Shown one piece after another: positions 27,146 through 35,981 of a DNA stretch of 64,000 nucleotides. The DNA is taken from NCBI RefSeq assembly GCF_001429545.1, contig NZ_LMSP01000001.1:891754-955753 (forward strand), written 5' to 3'. Both the position numbers and the translations under genes were made by a program. Source of the stretch: Paenibacillus sp. Soil787. GTDB lineage: Bacteria > Bacillota > Bacilli > Paenibacillales > NBRC-103111. Below the pieces are notes generated by a model, which saw nothing but the letters and a program-made list of their open reading frames with translations, was not told where the DNA came from and ran no database searches. Position 1 is the stretch's first letter. Every line of letters begins with the position of its first letter.

Positions 27146-28323
27146 TTCAACGGCTCACCTTCCTTCGATTGGACAACAGGAAGCTGGGGAGTCAGCAGGA
27201 AAATAATCAACATTGAAACTGCGGTCATCAGAAGCAGCGGCCGGAATGTATCCGTGGTGCGCATCATATGTACCAAAATCGCCGATGAAATGATTTTAAT
27301 AAGTATAAACCCGAATACCAAACGGATAAGCATCGGAATTTTATCCATCAACTTCGGCCAGACTCCGAGAGGAACGGGAATTAACTGTCGGCGGACCGCC
27401 AGCAGCACAAAAATTAACGCTCCGATAAGCACAGGATCGATCCACGACTTGTATACACCCGCAATCAGCAGAATCGACCACAACGCGGCAAACGCCGTTA
27501 AAAACCAAGGATTTAACAGGTCTTCAAGCGATTCCACAGGGGGAAGATCCCGCAGCTCTCGCTCCAGCTCCTCAAGCGGCTTTCCGAGCTCGCTGTGAAA
27601 CGCCGTCATCCCCTGAAGCAGCATTCGAACGACGGCGATTACGATCGCAACAAAGATGATGACCCACTCGTAATGCTGCAAAGGAACGGTTGCCTTCGCC
27701 GGAGGATTGGTTGAAACCCAGGTGAATACCGGCCTTATCAGCACCGGCACGGTTTGCGTCCAGAAATAAACGAAAATTCCGGTAAGCACTACGTAAAGTG
27801 CCGCTGCAACGCTGAAACTGGCTTTCAAAGGCAGGAAGGGAACTCTGAGCTGAGCGGATAGCGCCTTGGTGACCATGGGAATTTTCACCACTAACATATA
27901 TAATAGACCATACTCGATCAAAAGTGGGATCCTCACCTTGATTACATGCTCAAAAACCCCTTCGTTCCGCCGCCATCCGACCTGAGTCCAGTTTGTGTGA
28001 TGAAGAAAAAAATCGCCGAAGCTAAAGCCGACGATAAAGAGAAGGCCGAGATTCGCGCTGCTAGTTCCCACAATTACTGCAATCATGAGCATCACCAGCG
28101 ATTCGCTTAAGACGTTTTCGAACCCCGGGTGCCACCACCCGATCACCAGACCGGCCAATAATGCCAGCAAAGGGGCCCAAGCAGCCACTGTCGGCCATGC
28201 CGCCAAGTATAGGCCGTCCAAGAACGTGTACGGGAGTTTTTTGGAGAACCGGCAGGCCCGAAAGGGCAGTTGAACCCACCAAAATCGAACGATCCGCTCA
28301 TGAACCGGCTTAGGCTGAGACAT
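27142..28323 (-). CDS. Polytopic membrane protein in the toxin operon
   Basis: Protein of 393 residues with about eight to ten membrane segments (e.g. VAAWAPLLALLAGLVIGWW, ALYVVLTGIFVYFW, WVIIFVAIVIAVV, LMTAVSMLIIFLL) and a charged stretch at ~255-275 (ELEELERELRDLPPVESLED-like). I recognise no family. It overlaps the toxin gene by 4 bp (ATGA) and its own start overlaps the upstream membrane gene by 14 bp, so translation is coupled. A role in export, anchoring or delivery of the toxin is an inference from position only. Confidence 0.7.
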   Translation of the reverse strand: MSQPKPVHERIVRFWWVQLPFRACRFSKKLPYTFLDGLYLAAWPTVAAWAPLLALLAGLVIGWWHPGFENVLSESLVMLMIAVIVGTSSANLGLLFIVGFSFGDFFLHHTNWTQVGWRRNEGVFEHVIKVRIPLLIEYGLLYMLVVKIPMVTKALSAQLRVPFLPLKASFSVAAALYVVLTGIFVYFWTQTVPVLIRPVFTWVSTNPPAKATVPLQHYEWVIIFVAIVIAVVRMLLQGMTAFHSELGKPLEELERELRDLPPVESLEDLLNPWFLTAFAALWSILLIAGVYKSWIDPVLIGALIFVLLAVRRQLIPVPLGVWPKLMDKIPMLIRLVFGFILIKIISSAILVHMMRTTDTFRPLLLMTAVSMLIIFLLTPQLPVVQSKEGEPLK

Positions 28324-28963
28324 GGTGTAAGGACTCCTTTCTCAAGATTAATTTCCTGGCCGTATATCCCAGCACGACCCCATATACGAAGTGTCCAATC
28401 ATGGAAACCGAAATGAGCTCATCAAGCGCTTTTACGTTAAGCCAACCCGGATATACGGTAACCATCGCCAGTTCAAGGATCATCGCCCACATCAAGCCGC
28501 CCCGGATGCCTTTGCGGCCGAATGCAACTGTATAAGCGATTCCGAATGCAGTACCGTTGGCGATATGAAACAATGCCCCTAGAATGCTAACCCAAAGACC
28601 GGTCGCTTGCTCGCCGACGAGCGCTTTTCCGAAAATCCCGAAAATATCAAACGGCCAGAATTGTATGCCCGTCACCTTTATTAATATGAATCGGGAAAGA
28701 TCGTAAAGGCATGTAGCCAGGATGCCGGCTATTGTGCCGTAACCGATAAGCCGCTTGAATTCCGCATGTTTTTCGGAAGATACTCTTCTCCAAATCAAAC
28801 TTCCAATCATGAATGCCAGTATCAGAACGCCTAACAAAGTGTATAGCATGGAAATACCCGAAAAAATATAAACCAGCAATGAAGCCCCAGTCGATAAAAA
28901 AAGCGCAGCGAAAATAAACGTTTTTGTCTTTATACTAATTTCCCTCCTATCGGGTTCATCCAA
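28310..28963 (-). CDS. Six-helix membrane protein at the head of the toxin operon
   Basis: Up to 217 residues, about six membrane helices (TFIFAALFLSTGASLLVYIF, LYTLLGVLILAFMIGSLIW, then GTIAGILATCLYDLSRF and GHFVYGVVLGYTARK). Not recognised. The start is unclear: TTG 28963 with GGGGAAG upstream, or the non-standard ATA 28933 (giving (M)KTKTFIF), which has AGGAGG 8 nt before it. It begins the operon of two membrane proteins, toxin and immunity. Confidence 0.65.
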   Translation of the reverse strand: MDEPDRREISIKTKTFIFAALFLSTGASLLVYIFSGISMLYTLLGVLILAFMIGSLIWRRVSSEKHAEFKRLIGYGTIAGILATCLYDLSRFILIKVTGIQFWPFDIFGIFGKALVGEQATGLWVSILGALFHIANGTAFGIAYTVAFGRKGIRGGLMWAMILELAMVTVYPGWLNVKALDELISVSMIGHFVYGVVLGYTARKLILRKESLHHVSA

Positions 28964-29516
28964 AGATTAACTCTTCCCCGATTTTTGTCGTTCCTGCAAT
29001 TAAAGCGGACATGTTTCAAACCTATTATCAGCCTCCAAATAGTTTTTTTTCATACTCTAAATATTTCGAATCGATACTGGTAATTTATGGGCATCAGGTT
29101 TGAAAATATTTTGTATTTTTTCTCATTTGTTTTCTTACAAGTTACTTGAGAAAGGGTTGCCATAATAAAATAGGTTCTTTCATGATGGTGTGGTCACTGA
29201 ATGTTTAATATATTCCTTTGGGATTGCACCAATCATATTGGAACTATACGCACTTCTCCACCATTGGTCTGCTAAAACAAAATATTGATTGTCGGCAAGT
29301 TTTACATCTTGCTTCATCGGTGGATTTCTTGCCTGCCCCGTTACTTTAATAAAGTAAAGAGGAGCTGCCGCGAAGCAAGCCCCTTAACTATAGTTTCCCG
29401 GTAGTGTAATCTGACCAGATGTACTACCTTGATTATGTAAATGCTTTAGGTGTCATTTCAATAAGATTGATCTGACGCCCATCCGATACGTGAAAATTGC
29501 CAAGTTTTTTAAAACG
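28964..29516. other. AT-rich gene-free region upstream of the toxin operon
   Basis: Should carry the promoter of the minus-strand toxin operon. It also contains one dispersed repeat copy (29334-29400). No coding signal or clear box found. Confidence 0.5.
29334..29400. repeat. Dispersed terminator-like repeat
   Basis: CTGCCCCGTTACTTTAATAA, GGAGCTGCCG / GCAAGCCCC hairpin, then TTAACTATAGTTTCCCGGTA. Closely related to the copy at 15423. Confidence 0.7.
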
Positions 29517-29981
29517 TTAACTCACATTAATTACGATGCTTCCAAATAAATTACCACCTAAATATGCATCTAGCTGCCATTTACCTGAGTGCGGCAGTTT
29601 CAAACTTGAAGGCAAATGAGCATCAGCACCATTATTGGGACCACCTAAGCCGTAGTTGTATTCCCAGACAGTTCCCGTTCCCACAAGTAAAGTTTGATGT
29701 TTTTCACCAGTATTCAAATCAATGGCTTCAACTTTGAAAGGAGTTTGCGCTAATTCATCTTTCGTTCCCCAAAAATGCCACATATACTTATTCGGTTTGT
29801 TGGCTACAAATCCACCAGGTGCTAGTATCCCGATTTTCCCTTCAACGCCCTGAAGATTATAACCTTCGCTTTTAAAAAGAGGACTTACTTGAACTTCGCT
29901 CTTCTTCTCTACCTGTTTACTACATCCAGTTGCTATTGACATTACAAACAGAATAATGATTATTACAAATACTTTCTTCAC
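29517..29981 (-). CDS. Lipoprotein, DUF4871-like
   Basis: Protein of 154 residues starting at GTG 29981 (GGAGGTG 4 nt upstream). Lipobox SIATGC places it on the outer membrane face. The rest (LQGVEGKIGILAPGGFVANK, NKYMWHFWG, TLLVGTGTVWEYNYGLGG) fits the DUF4871 pattern of Bacillales lipoproteins. Role unknown. Stand-alone; a truncated DapA homologue lies upstream. Confidence 0.65.
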   Translation of the reverse strand: MKKVFVIIIILFVMSIATGCSKQVEKKSEVQVSPLFKSEGYNLQGVEGKIGILAPGGFVANKPNKYMWHFWGTKDELAQTPFKVEAIDLNTGEKHQTLLVGTGTVWEYNYGLGGPNNGADAHLPSSLKLPHSGKWQLDAYLGGNLFGSIVINVS

Positions 29982-30091
29982 TGGACACCTCCATGAATTT
30001 AGACGTTGTGAACCATTTATTAGTTGATCCGTTGATGCCAAATTTATCCATATGTAAAAAGTGGCTATTTCATAACTTTCGTACACTCAAA

Positions 30092-30337
30092 CTATTTTGT
30101 ACGTAAAGTACTTATTCCAATCATTACTGGTATCCCCTCGGCGTACTCCATTACGAGTTGAGTAACACGCAGTAGTTCTTCCCGATTGAGATAAACATAA
30201 CTGCCAGTCGATCCTAAAACTCCGAACGAATCAACTTTTGCTGAAGTTAAACGTTTGAGCAATTGTATTAAAGCCTGCTCATTTATTCCCCTCTCATTCA
30301 TTGGAGTTAGAGGAAATGCAGCTAAGCCTGTAAACAT
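30092..30337 (-). pseudogene. Truncated DapA/DHDPS-family fragment
   Basis: 81 codons matching only the N-terminus of dihydrodipicolinate-synthase-family aldolases: GLAAFPLTPMNERGINEQAL, then LLKRLTSAKVDSFGVLGSTGSY (the substrate-binding GTTGE-like strand) and VPVMIG-like IPVMIGIST. Full members have about 290-300 residues; the frame ends soon after and the catalytic Lys region is absent. AAAGGATG precedes the ATG, so the start region is intact. Confidence 0.8.
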
Positions 30338-30687
30338 AATAAATACATCCTTTCAAATGTGAAATATCTTTATTTACGAACATAAATCACAATCAGAAAA
30401 ATTAAAAGGTACAATTATTATTTATTTTATTGGACCAATTTCCTTATCCTTCATTAACGTAATCTGCCCGTCTTGAACGTCACCCAGCCAAAAAGCATGC
30501 TACTGAGCTTTGACAGGATCTCGGAGGTTTTACAATTTTCTTTCCAACAAAAGACTGGATGTCCATGTTAGAAAAAGTTGCGTATCAACCGAAAATCTTG
30601 GTTTTGCGTCATGTTTAGTCACATGGTACAAACAAAACAACATATATAATATACCAGGCGTTATTTGTTTGAAGGAGGAAGGTAATT
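30338..30687. other. Intergenic region with partial repeat
   Basis: Contains CATTAACGTAATCTGCCCGT (30455-30474), a half-copy of the dispersed repeat end. No hairpin or gene recognised. GGAGGAAGG upstream of 30688 serves the LDH-like gene. Confidence 0.45.
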
Positions 30688-31650
30688 ATGGCTTGGAAAC
30701 CAAGGAAAGTCGCTATTGTCGGGATGGGATTAGTTGGTTCAAACTGTGCTTACGCCATAATCAATCAATCCGTTTGCGAAGAATTAATGCTTATTAATCG
30801 CACACCAGAATACGCATTGGCCCAAGCATTAGACCTGTCTCACTGCATGGACTTCACTCACTCGCGCACCCAAGTATTTGCGGGCAATTACGATCAATGT
30901 GGGGATGTGGACGTTGTGATTCTGACACCCGGGGCAAGCATGAACAAAGATCAAAATCGTCTTGATCTTATGGAATCTTCCATTCATATCATGAAGGATA
31001 TCATTCAACCGATCATGCAAAGCGGGTTTAACGGAATCTTCCTTGTCGCCACAAATCCTGTAGACATCATTACATATACTGTATGGAAACTATCCAGTCT
31101 TCCACGAAATCGTGTGATCGGAACAGGCACCTCCATCGATTGTTCACGGCTGAAAAAGATCTTATCTGAAATCTTTCCAGTCGAACCGAAGAGCGTACAA
31201 GGGTATGTAATGGGCGAACATGGTGAATCCCAGTTCGTGGCTTGGTCACACGTAACTATTGGCGGTAAACCGTTGCATCAGATCATAAGCCAGCATCCGC
31301 ATCGATTCGGTCTCGTCGATCTTGACCAATTGGAGCAACGGACCAAACTGGCAGGATGGGAAATATTCAACCTTAAAGGATCCACTTCTTTTGGTATCGG
31401 CAATGCATTGGCTTTCATCACTCGATCTGTATTAAACGACGATCACAAGATTATCGCCGTGTCCGCGATCTTAGATGGAGAATACGGTGAGAGAAACGTA
31501 TGTGTTGGCGTTCCGGCCATCATATCTCGAGATGGCGTTAAGGAAGTAGTTGAGCTACATCTCGATAATATGGAACAAGAGAAATTTCGTTACTCCTGCA
31601 GCGTAATTCATAAGCACCTTCTTCAAGCATCTTTTATCGGCAGTTTGTGA
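30688..31650 (+). CDS. L-lactate/2-hydroxyacid dehydrogenase family protein
   Basis: Protein of 320 residues with the LDH/MDH fold: nucleotide loop VGMGLVGSNCAYA, substrate Arg91 (R109 in LDH numbering), Asp151, Arg154 and catalytic His178 (MGEHGES). Two positions differ from ordinary NAD-dependent LDH. The strand-2 acidic residue that binds adenosine ribose is replaced (LINRTPE, Asn37-Arg38). The specificity-loop Gln102 equivalent is Met85 (GASMNKDQNRLDL). So cofactor and substrate may differ from NADH and pyruvate. GGAGGAAGG precedes the ATG. Confidence 0.82.
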   Translation: MAWKPRKVAIVGMGLVGSNCAYAIINQSVCEELMLINRTPEYALAQALDLSHCMDFTHSRTQVFAGNYDQCGDVDVVILTPGASMNKDQNRLDLMESSIHIMKDIIQPIMQSGFNGIFLVATNPVDIITYTVWKLSSLPRNRVIGTGTSIDCSRLKKILSEIFPVEPKSVQGYVMGEHGESQFVAWSHVTIGGKPLHQIISQHPHRFGLVDLDQLEQRTKLAGWEIFNLKGSTSFGIGNALAFITRSVLNDDHKIIAVSAILDGEYGERNVCVGVPAIISRDGVKEVVELHLDNMEQEKFRYSCSVIHKHLLQASFIGSL

Positions 31651-31713
31651 TGCCCACAACGGAACAACAAGGGAATCCAATCCAACCGCAGGTCCAAAAC
31701 TTCGAATCCGGTG

Positions 31714-31998
31714 TCAACACATACGCCGACTGCATAAAGTGATTTCTTCTGGAGCTGGATTCCATGCATGTTGTGCATCTCTAAACATTTTCCGCCTCCC
31801 CTTCGCTTTCATTAAACTCTCTTTCCTCGTTAGCGTAACAATACCTACTGTGCAAAAACATATATACAAACCCAAAATAAACATCCAAACAATACAGAGG
31901 AAGCTACTATTTACTTCATCCTTATTTATCAACGCACGAAGTGTGCTTAGGAATAACATCATAAAGAAAAAAGCCAGTAAGGCAAATAAAATATCCAC
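31714..31998 (-). CDS. Small membrane protein (94 aa)
   Basis: Two hydrophobic segments (LFALLAFFFMMLFLSTLRAL and FLCIVWMFILGLYICFCTV) joined by a short polar loop, with a basic tail. AAGGAGGGG stands 9 nt before the ATG. No family recognised. Confidence 0.5.
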   Translation of the reverse strand: MDILFALLAFFFMMLFLSTLRALINKDEVNSSFLCIVWMFILGLYICFCTVGIVTLTRKESLMKAKGRRKMFRDAQHAWNPAPEEITLCSRRMC

Positions 31999-32067
31999 GA
32001 AAATCCCCTCCTTCAGTTTTAGTTTTTACTCAAATTTTACACATTATATTGTAGCGTGTAACTTCAG

Positions 32068-32122
32068 ATTCCTGCCCCTTAGCAGAGTGAAGGGCTGCTA
32101 CGCGGCAGCCCCTTGTTAGTTG
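32068..32122. repeat. Dispersed repeat hairpin
   Basis: CTGCCCCTTAGCAGAGTGA, AGGGCTGC / GCAGCCCC stem, then TTGTTAGTTGAACG. Compact member of the dispersed family. Confidence 0.6.
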
Positions 32123-32132
32123 AACGATTTTA

Positions 32133-32225
32133 TCAGAAATATTTATTGAGATTTTTGCATTCTAAATCGAACAAATTCAAATATCCAAAATAAGAAGCGA
32201 TTTTATTAATGTTTATTTTACTCAT
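32133..32225 (-). CDS. Possible 30-residue peptide gene
   Basis: ATG 32225 with AAAAAGGAG upstream opens a 30-codon frame (MSKININKIASYFGYLNLFD...). Amphipathic, no known family. It may instead be the 5' stub of a lost gene. Confidence 0.3.
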   Translation of the reverse strand: MSKININKIASYFGYLNLFDLECKNLNKYF

Positions 32226-32261
32226 CAATCTACACTCCTTTTTAACAATATTCCTGAAACC

Positions 32262-32335
32262 TGCCCGTTACTTGAATGAACAAAAAAGAGCTGCCGAGAG
32301 GCAAGCTCCTTCACTATCGTTTCCGTTAGCTTAAT
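32262..32335. repeat. Dispersed terminator-like repeat
   Basis: CTGCCCGTTACTTGAATGAA, AGAGCTGCC / GGCAAGCTC hairpin, then CACTATCGTTTCCGTTAGCT. Best-preserved copy; it lies just past the SDR operon and probably terminates it. Confidence 0.7.
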
Positions 32336-32390
32336 CAACTTCAGGCATCTAGGTCCGAATAGACCGATGCTTGAATACAGTTCCGTATAG

Positions 32391-33173
32391 TTAACTCTTG
32401 GTTTGAGCGAGCATTATATCAACAGTTTTGCTCATCTGATTTAACATAAACTGAGGTGCAACACGACTCATGAACTTCAGCAAACTGCTCTGACCCGGCA
32501 GGATTTCGAAGCGATCCTTTTCCAGACCCTCGATTGTGTACCTAACCATCTTACCGGCATCCATTGGTTTTACGCCTTTGATCTCGTAGCCATCAAGAGC
32601 TTTAATTAAAGGGGTCTGAATAGTTGGAGGCGCCAATTCAAATACTTTAATATTCGAATTTTTTAGCTGCATTCGCAGTGATTGTGTAAATGAATGAATA
32701 CCGGCTTTCGTCGCACAATATACCGGCAATACCGGATAAGGAACAAATGCAAGCGCGGATGAGACATTTATAATCGCAGCGGATTTCTTCGCCTTTAAAT
32801 GCGTTAAGAATTGTTTCACCATACGGATCGAACCGCTGAGGTTAATTTCAATCTCGCTATTGATATCCTCTAAATCAACGTCTTTGGTATGAAGATTTAA
32901 TGCACGCATAACCCCAGCGTTATTAATCAGAAAATTCAGTTCTGGAAATTGACTGATTACTTTTTCAAAAAGATCAGAAATTGCCTTTGGATTGCTTACA
33001 TCACACTGAAATGTGTGAACGTTTGGCAGTTTCTTTTTTGCTAGATCCAGCTTGGACTGATCCCGGCCGGTAATAATTACCGTATTCCCACGCTGAAGGA
33101 GCTGAGCAGCAAGCTCGAGTCCAATCCCGGATGTTCCACCCGTTATAAGAATTGTGTTGGAATCCATTTTCAT
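32391..33173 (-). CDS. SDR-family oxidoreductase (DltE-like)
   Basis: Protein of 260 residues from ATG 33173 (AAAGGATTG upstream). NAD(P) loop TGGTSGIG, NNAG, Ser of SSALAFVP and the YCATKAG catalytic pair are all present. Middle and C-terminal parts resemble DltE-type short-chain dehydrogenases. Last gene of the MarR/ferredoxin-SCP2/SDR set, 26 bp after its neighbour, so co-transcribed. Substrate unknown; with an SCP2 lipid-binding partner, a lipid-like or steroid-like molecule is possible (inference). Confidence 0.82.
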   Translation of the reverse strand: MKMDSNTILITGGTSGIGLELAAQLLQRGNTVIITGRDQSKLDLAKKKLPNVHTFQCDVSNPKAISDLFEKVISQFPELNFLINNAGVMRALNLHTKDVDLEDINSEIEINLSGSIRMVKQFLTHLKAKKSAAIINVSSALAFVPYPVLPVYCATKAGIHSFTQSLRMQLKNSNIKVFELAPPTIQTPLIKALDGYEIKGVKPMDAGKMVRYTIEGLEKDRFEILPGQSSLLKFMSRVAPQFMLNQMSKTVDIMLAQTKS

Positions 33174-33199
33174 AAAAATCAATCCTTTCTCTATTCTTA

Positions 33200-34543
33200 T
33201 TAAGCAAAGCATTTCTCAAATTTCATCAACAATTTGGGGTTCCCTTTGATCCGCAGCTTTCTTGTCAACAATGCCGCAGCCACATTTTTTTCCTTCCCCA
33301 CGATCTTAAGCCACGTTTTGCTATCCACCGTAATTTGAATATCCGGCTTGCCGTGAAAACCGTCCCTAATCTGGAGCTTATTGTCACGAATGTCGATTGT
33401 CGTTTGTCTCGTTTCATCTCCGGTGAATGTAAAATGATAGGTGCTGTTTAAACCCGTTGCCTGCTTCGGCTGAAATGCATGAGGCATCAGGGTGATCAAA
33501 AGGCGGATCGTATTCGGCCTGAGTCCATTCCCGACGCGTTTTACCGTTTTATGGGGAAAACGTTTCATGACATATGCTTCCGCATCGGAGCCAGGAGTTA
33601 CATAGATCGTCTCCTCTTTGGCCTGCAACGGCTTTAATATATCATTCATGAACCCTTTACGGTCTTTCAGAAACGGCCCGATCACATCATCGCCCGCCGG
33701 ACAAACCGATAAGCAATAAGCCGCTTTGTAGTTAGCCCCGAAACTCAAACTTTGCCACCAGGAAGTCGTTTCGGTTATCGGTACTTCATTCCGGTACTCT
33801 TTGAAATTCTTACTGTCCACGACCGTTTCCACAAAGTCGCTGAAACCGCCCATAAACTCACGATAATTGTGCGTAGCGCATGAAGAAAAATTAAATTGTC
33901 CGTCCGCACCGATCGCGCCCACAGGGCAGGCAGATACGCAAAGCTTGCATTCCAGACACGGGTTGTAGTCAATCGGCCGGTCTTCCTTGTTGACCCGGGC
34001 ATCAATCATAACGGCGCCAAGCAGAATGAAGTTTCCGAATTTCGGATGAATCACGTTGCGATGGATACCCATATGGCCTAACCCTGCCGCAACGGCAACA
34101 GGTTTGAGCGAAACGACCCAGGTCTTGCCGGGAAACTTATCCATCTCCATCGGGAAACCCATGGCTGCATTTAAAGCCCGTATCCCTCGCGCTTCCAATG
34201 CGGACACGATGTGATGGGCTGTCTCCGCTACCTTATCGCCGGTATGATGAAATTCAATATTGGCAAGGGATCTCGCTGGTGTGCGGATCGGTTCTCGATT
34301 CATTCTGGCAACGAAACTGATCATCGTCTTAGCATGCGGAAATGCGGAAAGAATATCATCACGCTGATCATCTAGTTCGGAGCGTTCAATGGATATAACC
34401 CCGACATCGTCAGCTCCGGCCTCAAGACACAATTCACGTATCCACTCATAATCAAGCGTTTCGTTGTCAAGAGTGACGGATTGCGCAGTGGATTCGTAGT
34501 AACGCAAAACTGTGGGATGTTTTTTCATATCGGCCACTTTCAT
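33200..34543 (-). CDS. 4Fe-4S reductase-like protein with C-terminal SCP2 domain
   Basis: Protein of 447 residues. Residues ~1-320 resemble the QueG/epoxyqueuosine-reductase-type ferredoxin family, with PCLECKLCVSACPVGAI and a second CLSVCPAGDDVIGP cluster motif. The last ~110 residues form an SCP2 sterol-carrier domain (TIDIRDNKLQIRDGFHGKPD, ITVDSKTWLKIV). The fusion suggests electron transfer to a bound hydrophobic substrate. GAAAGG precedes the ATG. A shared 12-bp operator (34563-34574) lies about 20 bp upstream. Confidence 0.8.
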   Translation of the reverse strand: MKVADMKKHPTVLRYYESTAQSVTLDNETLDYEWIRELCLEAGADDVGVISIERSELDDQRDDILSAFPHAKTMISFVARMNREPIRTPARSLANIEFHHTGDKVAETAHHIVSALEARGIRALNAAMGFPMEMDKFPGKTWVVSLKPVAVAAGLGHMGIHRNVIHPKFGNFILLGAVMIDARVNKEDRPIDYNPCLECKLCVSACPVGAIGADGQFNFSSCATHNYREFMGGFSDFVETVVDSKNFKEYRNEVPITETTSWWQSLSFGANYKAAYCLSVCPAGDDVIGPFLKDRKGFMNDILKPLQAKEETIYVTPGSDAEAYVMKRFPHKTVKRVGNGLRPNTIRLLITLMPHAFQPKQATGLNSTYHFTFTGDETRQTTIDIRDNKLQIRDGFHGKPDIQITVDSKTWLKIVGKEKNVAAALLTRKLRIKGNPKLLMKFEKCFA

Positions 34544-34562
34544 CCATCCTTTCCCATTGGGT

Positions 34563-34574
34563 GTATATACACGT
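34563..34574. promoter_or_regulatory. Probable MarR operator (copy 1)
   Basis: GTATATACACGT, part of near-palindromic GTGTATATACAC, in the 47-bp gap between the MarR gene and the ferredoxin/SCP2 gene. Same 12-mer as at 35064. Confidence 0.65.
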
Positions 34575-34590
34575 TTTTGGTGAAAAAAAA

Positions 34591-35055
34591 TTAATCTCTC
34601 TTGTTCAGCTTAACGATATCAGACAACTGACCGAGCAAACCTTTATAAGGGTCATCGCCCATATAGTCTCGAATGCGGATTTGCGCCTGTTCCCATAACG
34701 GCAGTGCACTCTTAAGAAGGTCCCGGCCATCGGGTGTCAGAGCAATAAATCGTTTCCTGCGATCCTCACCTTCCGTGACCGACACCCATCCCTGTCTCTC
34801 AAGCGGCTTGAGATCCCGTGGCAATGTGGTCCTATCCATCAGAAGTATTTCGGAGAGAGATGTAATGGTGACAGACCCGGCTTGTTCAAGTGCCATAAGG
34901 ATAGACAATTGGGTTGCCCGAAGCCCGACTGGTCTTAAATATTCATCATATAAACTGGTAATGAACCGGGACGCTTTTCTTAAATTCAAGCAAGCGCACT
35001 CTGCTGTATAATCGGTCATCCCTGAAAAATCTGAAGTTGAATTATGTTCTCTCAT
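34591..35055 (-). CDS. MarR-family transcriptional regulator
   Basis: About 155 residues from ATG 35055; ATG 35019 is an alternative, and neither has a good site. The winged-helix core is clear: LRATQLSILMALEQAGSVTI, LSEILLMDRTTLPRDLKPLE, GWVSVTEGEDRRKRFIALT. It heads the minus-strand set with the ferredoxin/SCP2 and SDR genes. The same 12-bp sequence lies in its own promoter and before the next gene, so autorepression plus operon control is likely. Confidence 0.85.
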   Translation of the reverse strand: MREHNSTSDFSGMTDYTAECACLNLRKASRFITSLYDEYLRPVGLRATQLSILMALEQAGSVTITSLSEILLMDRTTLPRDLKPLERQGWVSVTEGEDRRKRFIALTPDGRDLLKSALPLWEQAQIRIRDYMGDDPYKGLLGQLSDIVKLNKRD

Positions 35056-35063
35056 GAATATGA

Positions 35064-35075
35064 GTATATACACGT
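35064..35075. promoter_or_regulatory. Probable MarR operator (copy 2)
   Basis: GTATATACACGT immediately upstream of the MarR start, identical to the 12-mer at 34563. Confidence 0.65.
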
Positions 35076-35264
35076 ATTGTATCGATGTCAAACTTTATAA
35101 TCATCGCCGCTTTCTTCTTTTACAATCGTTATGAACATTTGCCTCAGTTTCTGTTCTTCCGACGAGGATTTGTTGTGTCGGCATAATCAACAGGTCTTCC
35201 GGGAGTATTATATTCTTTCATCAGTTTGAATTTCCTTCCAGAAACCTTAATTTTTCGCAAATCA

Positions 35265-35335
35265 ACTTGAAGTAAACTGACCGAAGGTGAAAAAAAGACT
35301 GCTTTGTCGGCAGCCTCATGCGAGCTATCGTTCCC
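35265..35335. repeat. Dispersed terminator-like repeat
   Basis: CTGACCGAAGGTGAAAAAAA, GACTGC-loop-GGCAGC, then GAGCTATCGTTCCC. Divergent family member. A frame across it (35144-35350) ends in a plausible KFKLMKEYNTPGRP segment but lacks a start with a site. Confidence 0.5.
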
Positions 35336-35393
35336 TTTGAAGAGAACCAAACTTCATTGGATATTAATTGTCGGGGTACATTGGCAGATGACA

Positions 35394-35585
35394 CTATTCT
35401 AAGTCATTTCGGGGATGCGGATTAATCGGCGGATATAAGAATTGATTATCGAATTGATTATCTTTCTTCGGATCACGATCATCAGGATTTTCGCTTTCAT
35501 CTGGCATCTCAGCAGCAGTCATAACCGACATAGCTTCAAAGCTCACGAAGTCTTCGACTTCATTAAACTGGTTGTTTTCAGTCAT
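35394..35585 (-). CDS. Small acidic protein (63 aa)
   Basis: ATG 35585 with TAGGAGG 6 nt upstream. Very acidic (MTENNQFNEVEDFVSFEAMS, DESENPDDRDPKKD), no membrane segment, Pro/Asn-rich tail. Not recognised. The strong ribosome binding site supports expression. Confidence 0.55.
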   Translation of the reverse strand: MTENNQFNEVEDFVSFEAMSVMTAAEMPDESENPDDRDPKKDNQFDNQFLYPPINPHPRNDLE

Positions 35586-35981
35586 TGCAAGCCTCCTAAA
35601 GGTTGATTTCATTACTAGGCAATTATTCGCCTTATATTTACTTTTTATTCAGGAATTCAAGGAATCAAAGCAAGATCGCTAATTTTCCGTTTAAATGCTG
35701 ATTAACCACTGTTTCTCGGTTCTTACGGACACAGTGGACCTTATTTCATAAAAATCCATCCAATTGGACGCTACTACGGGCAAATAAGCGCTAAAGATCA
35801 TGGATACCGAACTTCCAGTGGGCTCCTATGCAAGGATATTTACAGAAATTCACTTCATCAGCATAACTCATGTCATTATTTCAAGAAACAAAAACTGGAA
35901 ATTTTCGTATAAAGTATAACGATCTATGAATATGAATGGCGAGTGGTACCTTTATTTAATTATAAAAAGGAGAAGTGCAAA
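35586..35981. other. Gene-free region before the ankyrin gene
   Basis: AT-rich. Must hold the divergent promoters of the small acidic protein and the ankyrin gene, but no clear -35/-10 pair or repeat was picked out. Confidence 0.4.

Noticed and set aside
26540..27206. Several long plus-strand frames over the toxin gene
   Set aside because: Shadows in the GC-rich linker region; low-complexity Ala/Pro/Arg translations.
35144..35350. 68-codon minus frame
   Set aside because: Its first half is the dispersed repeat hairpin and no start signal was found; only the last ~30 codons look protein-like.
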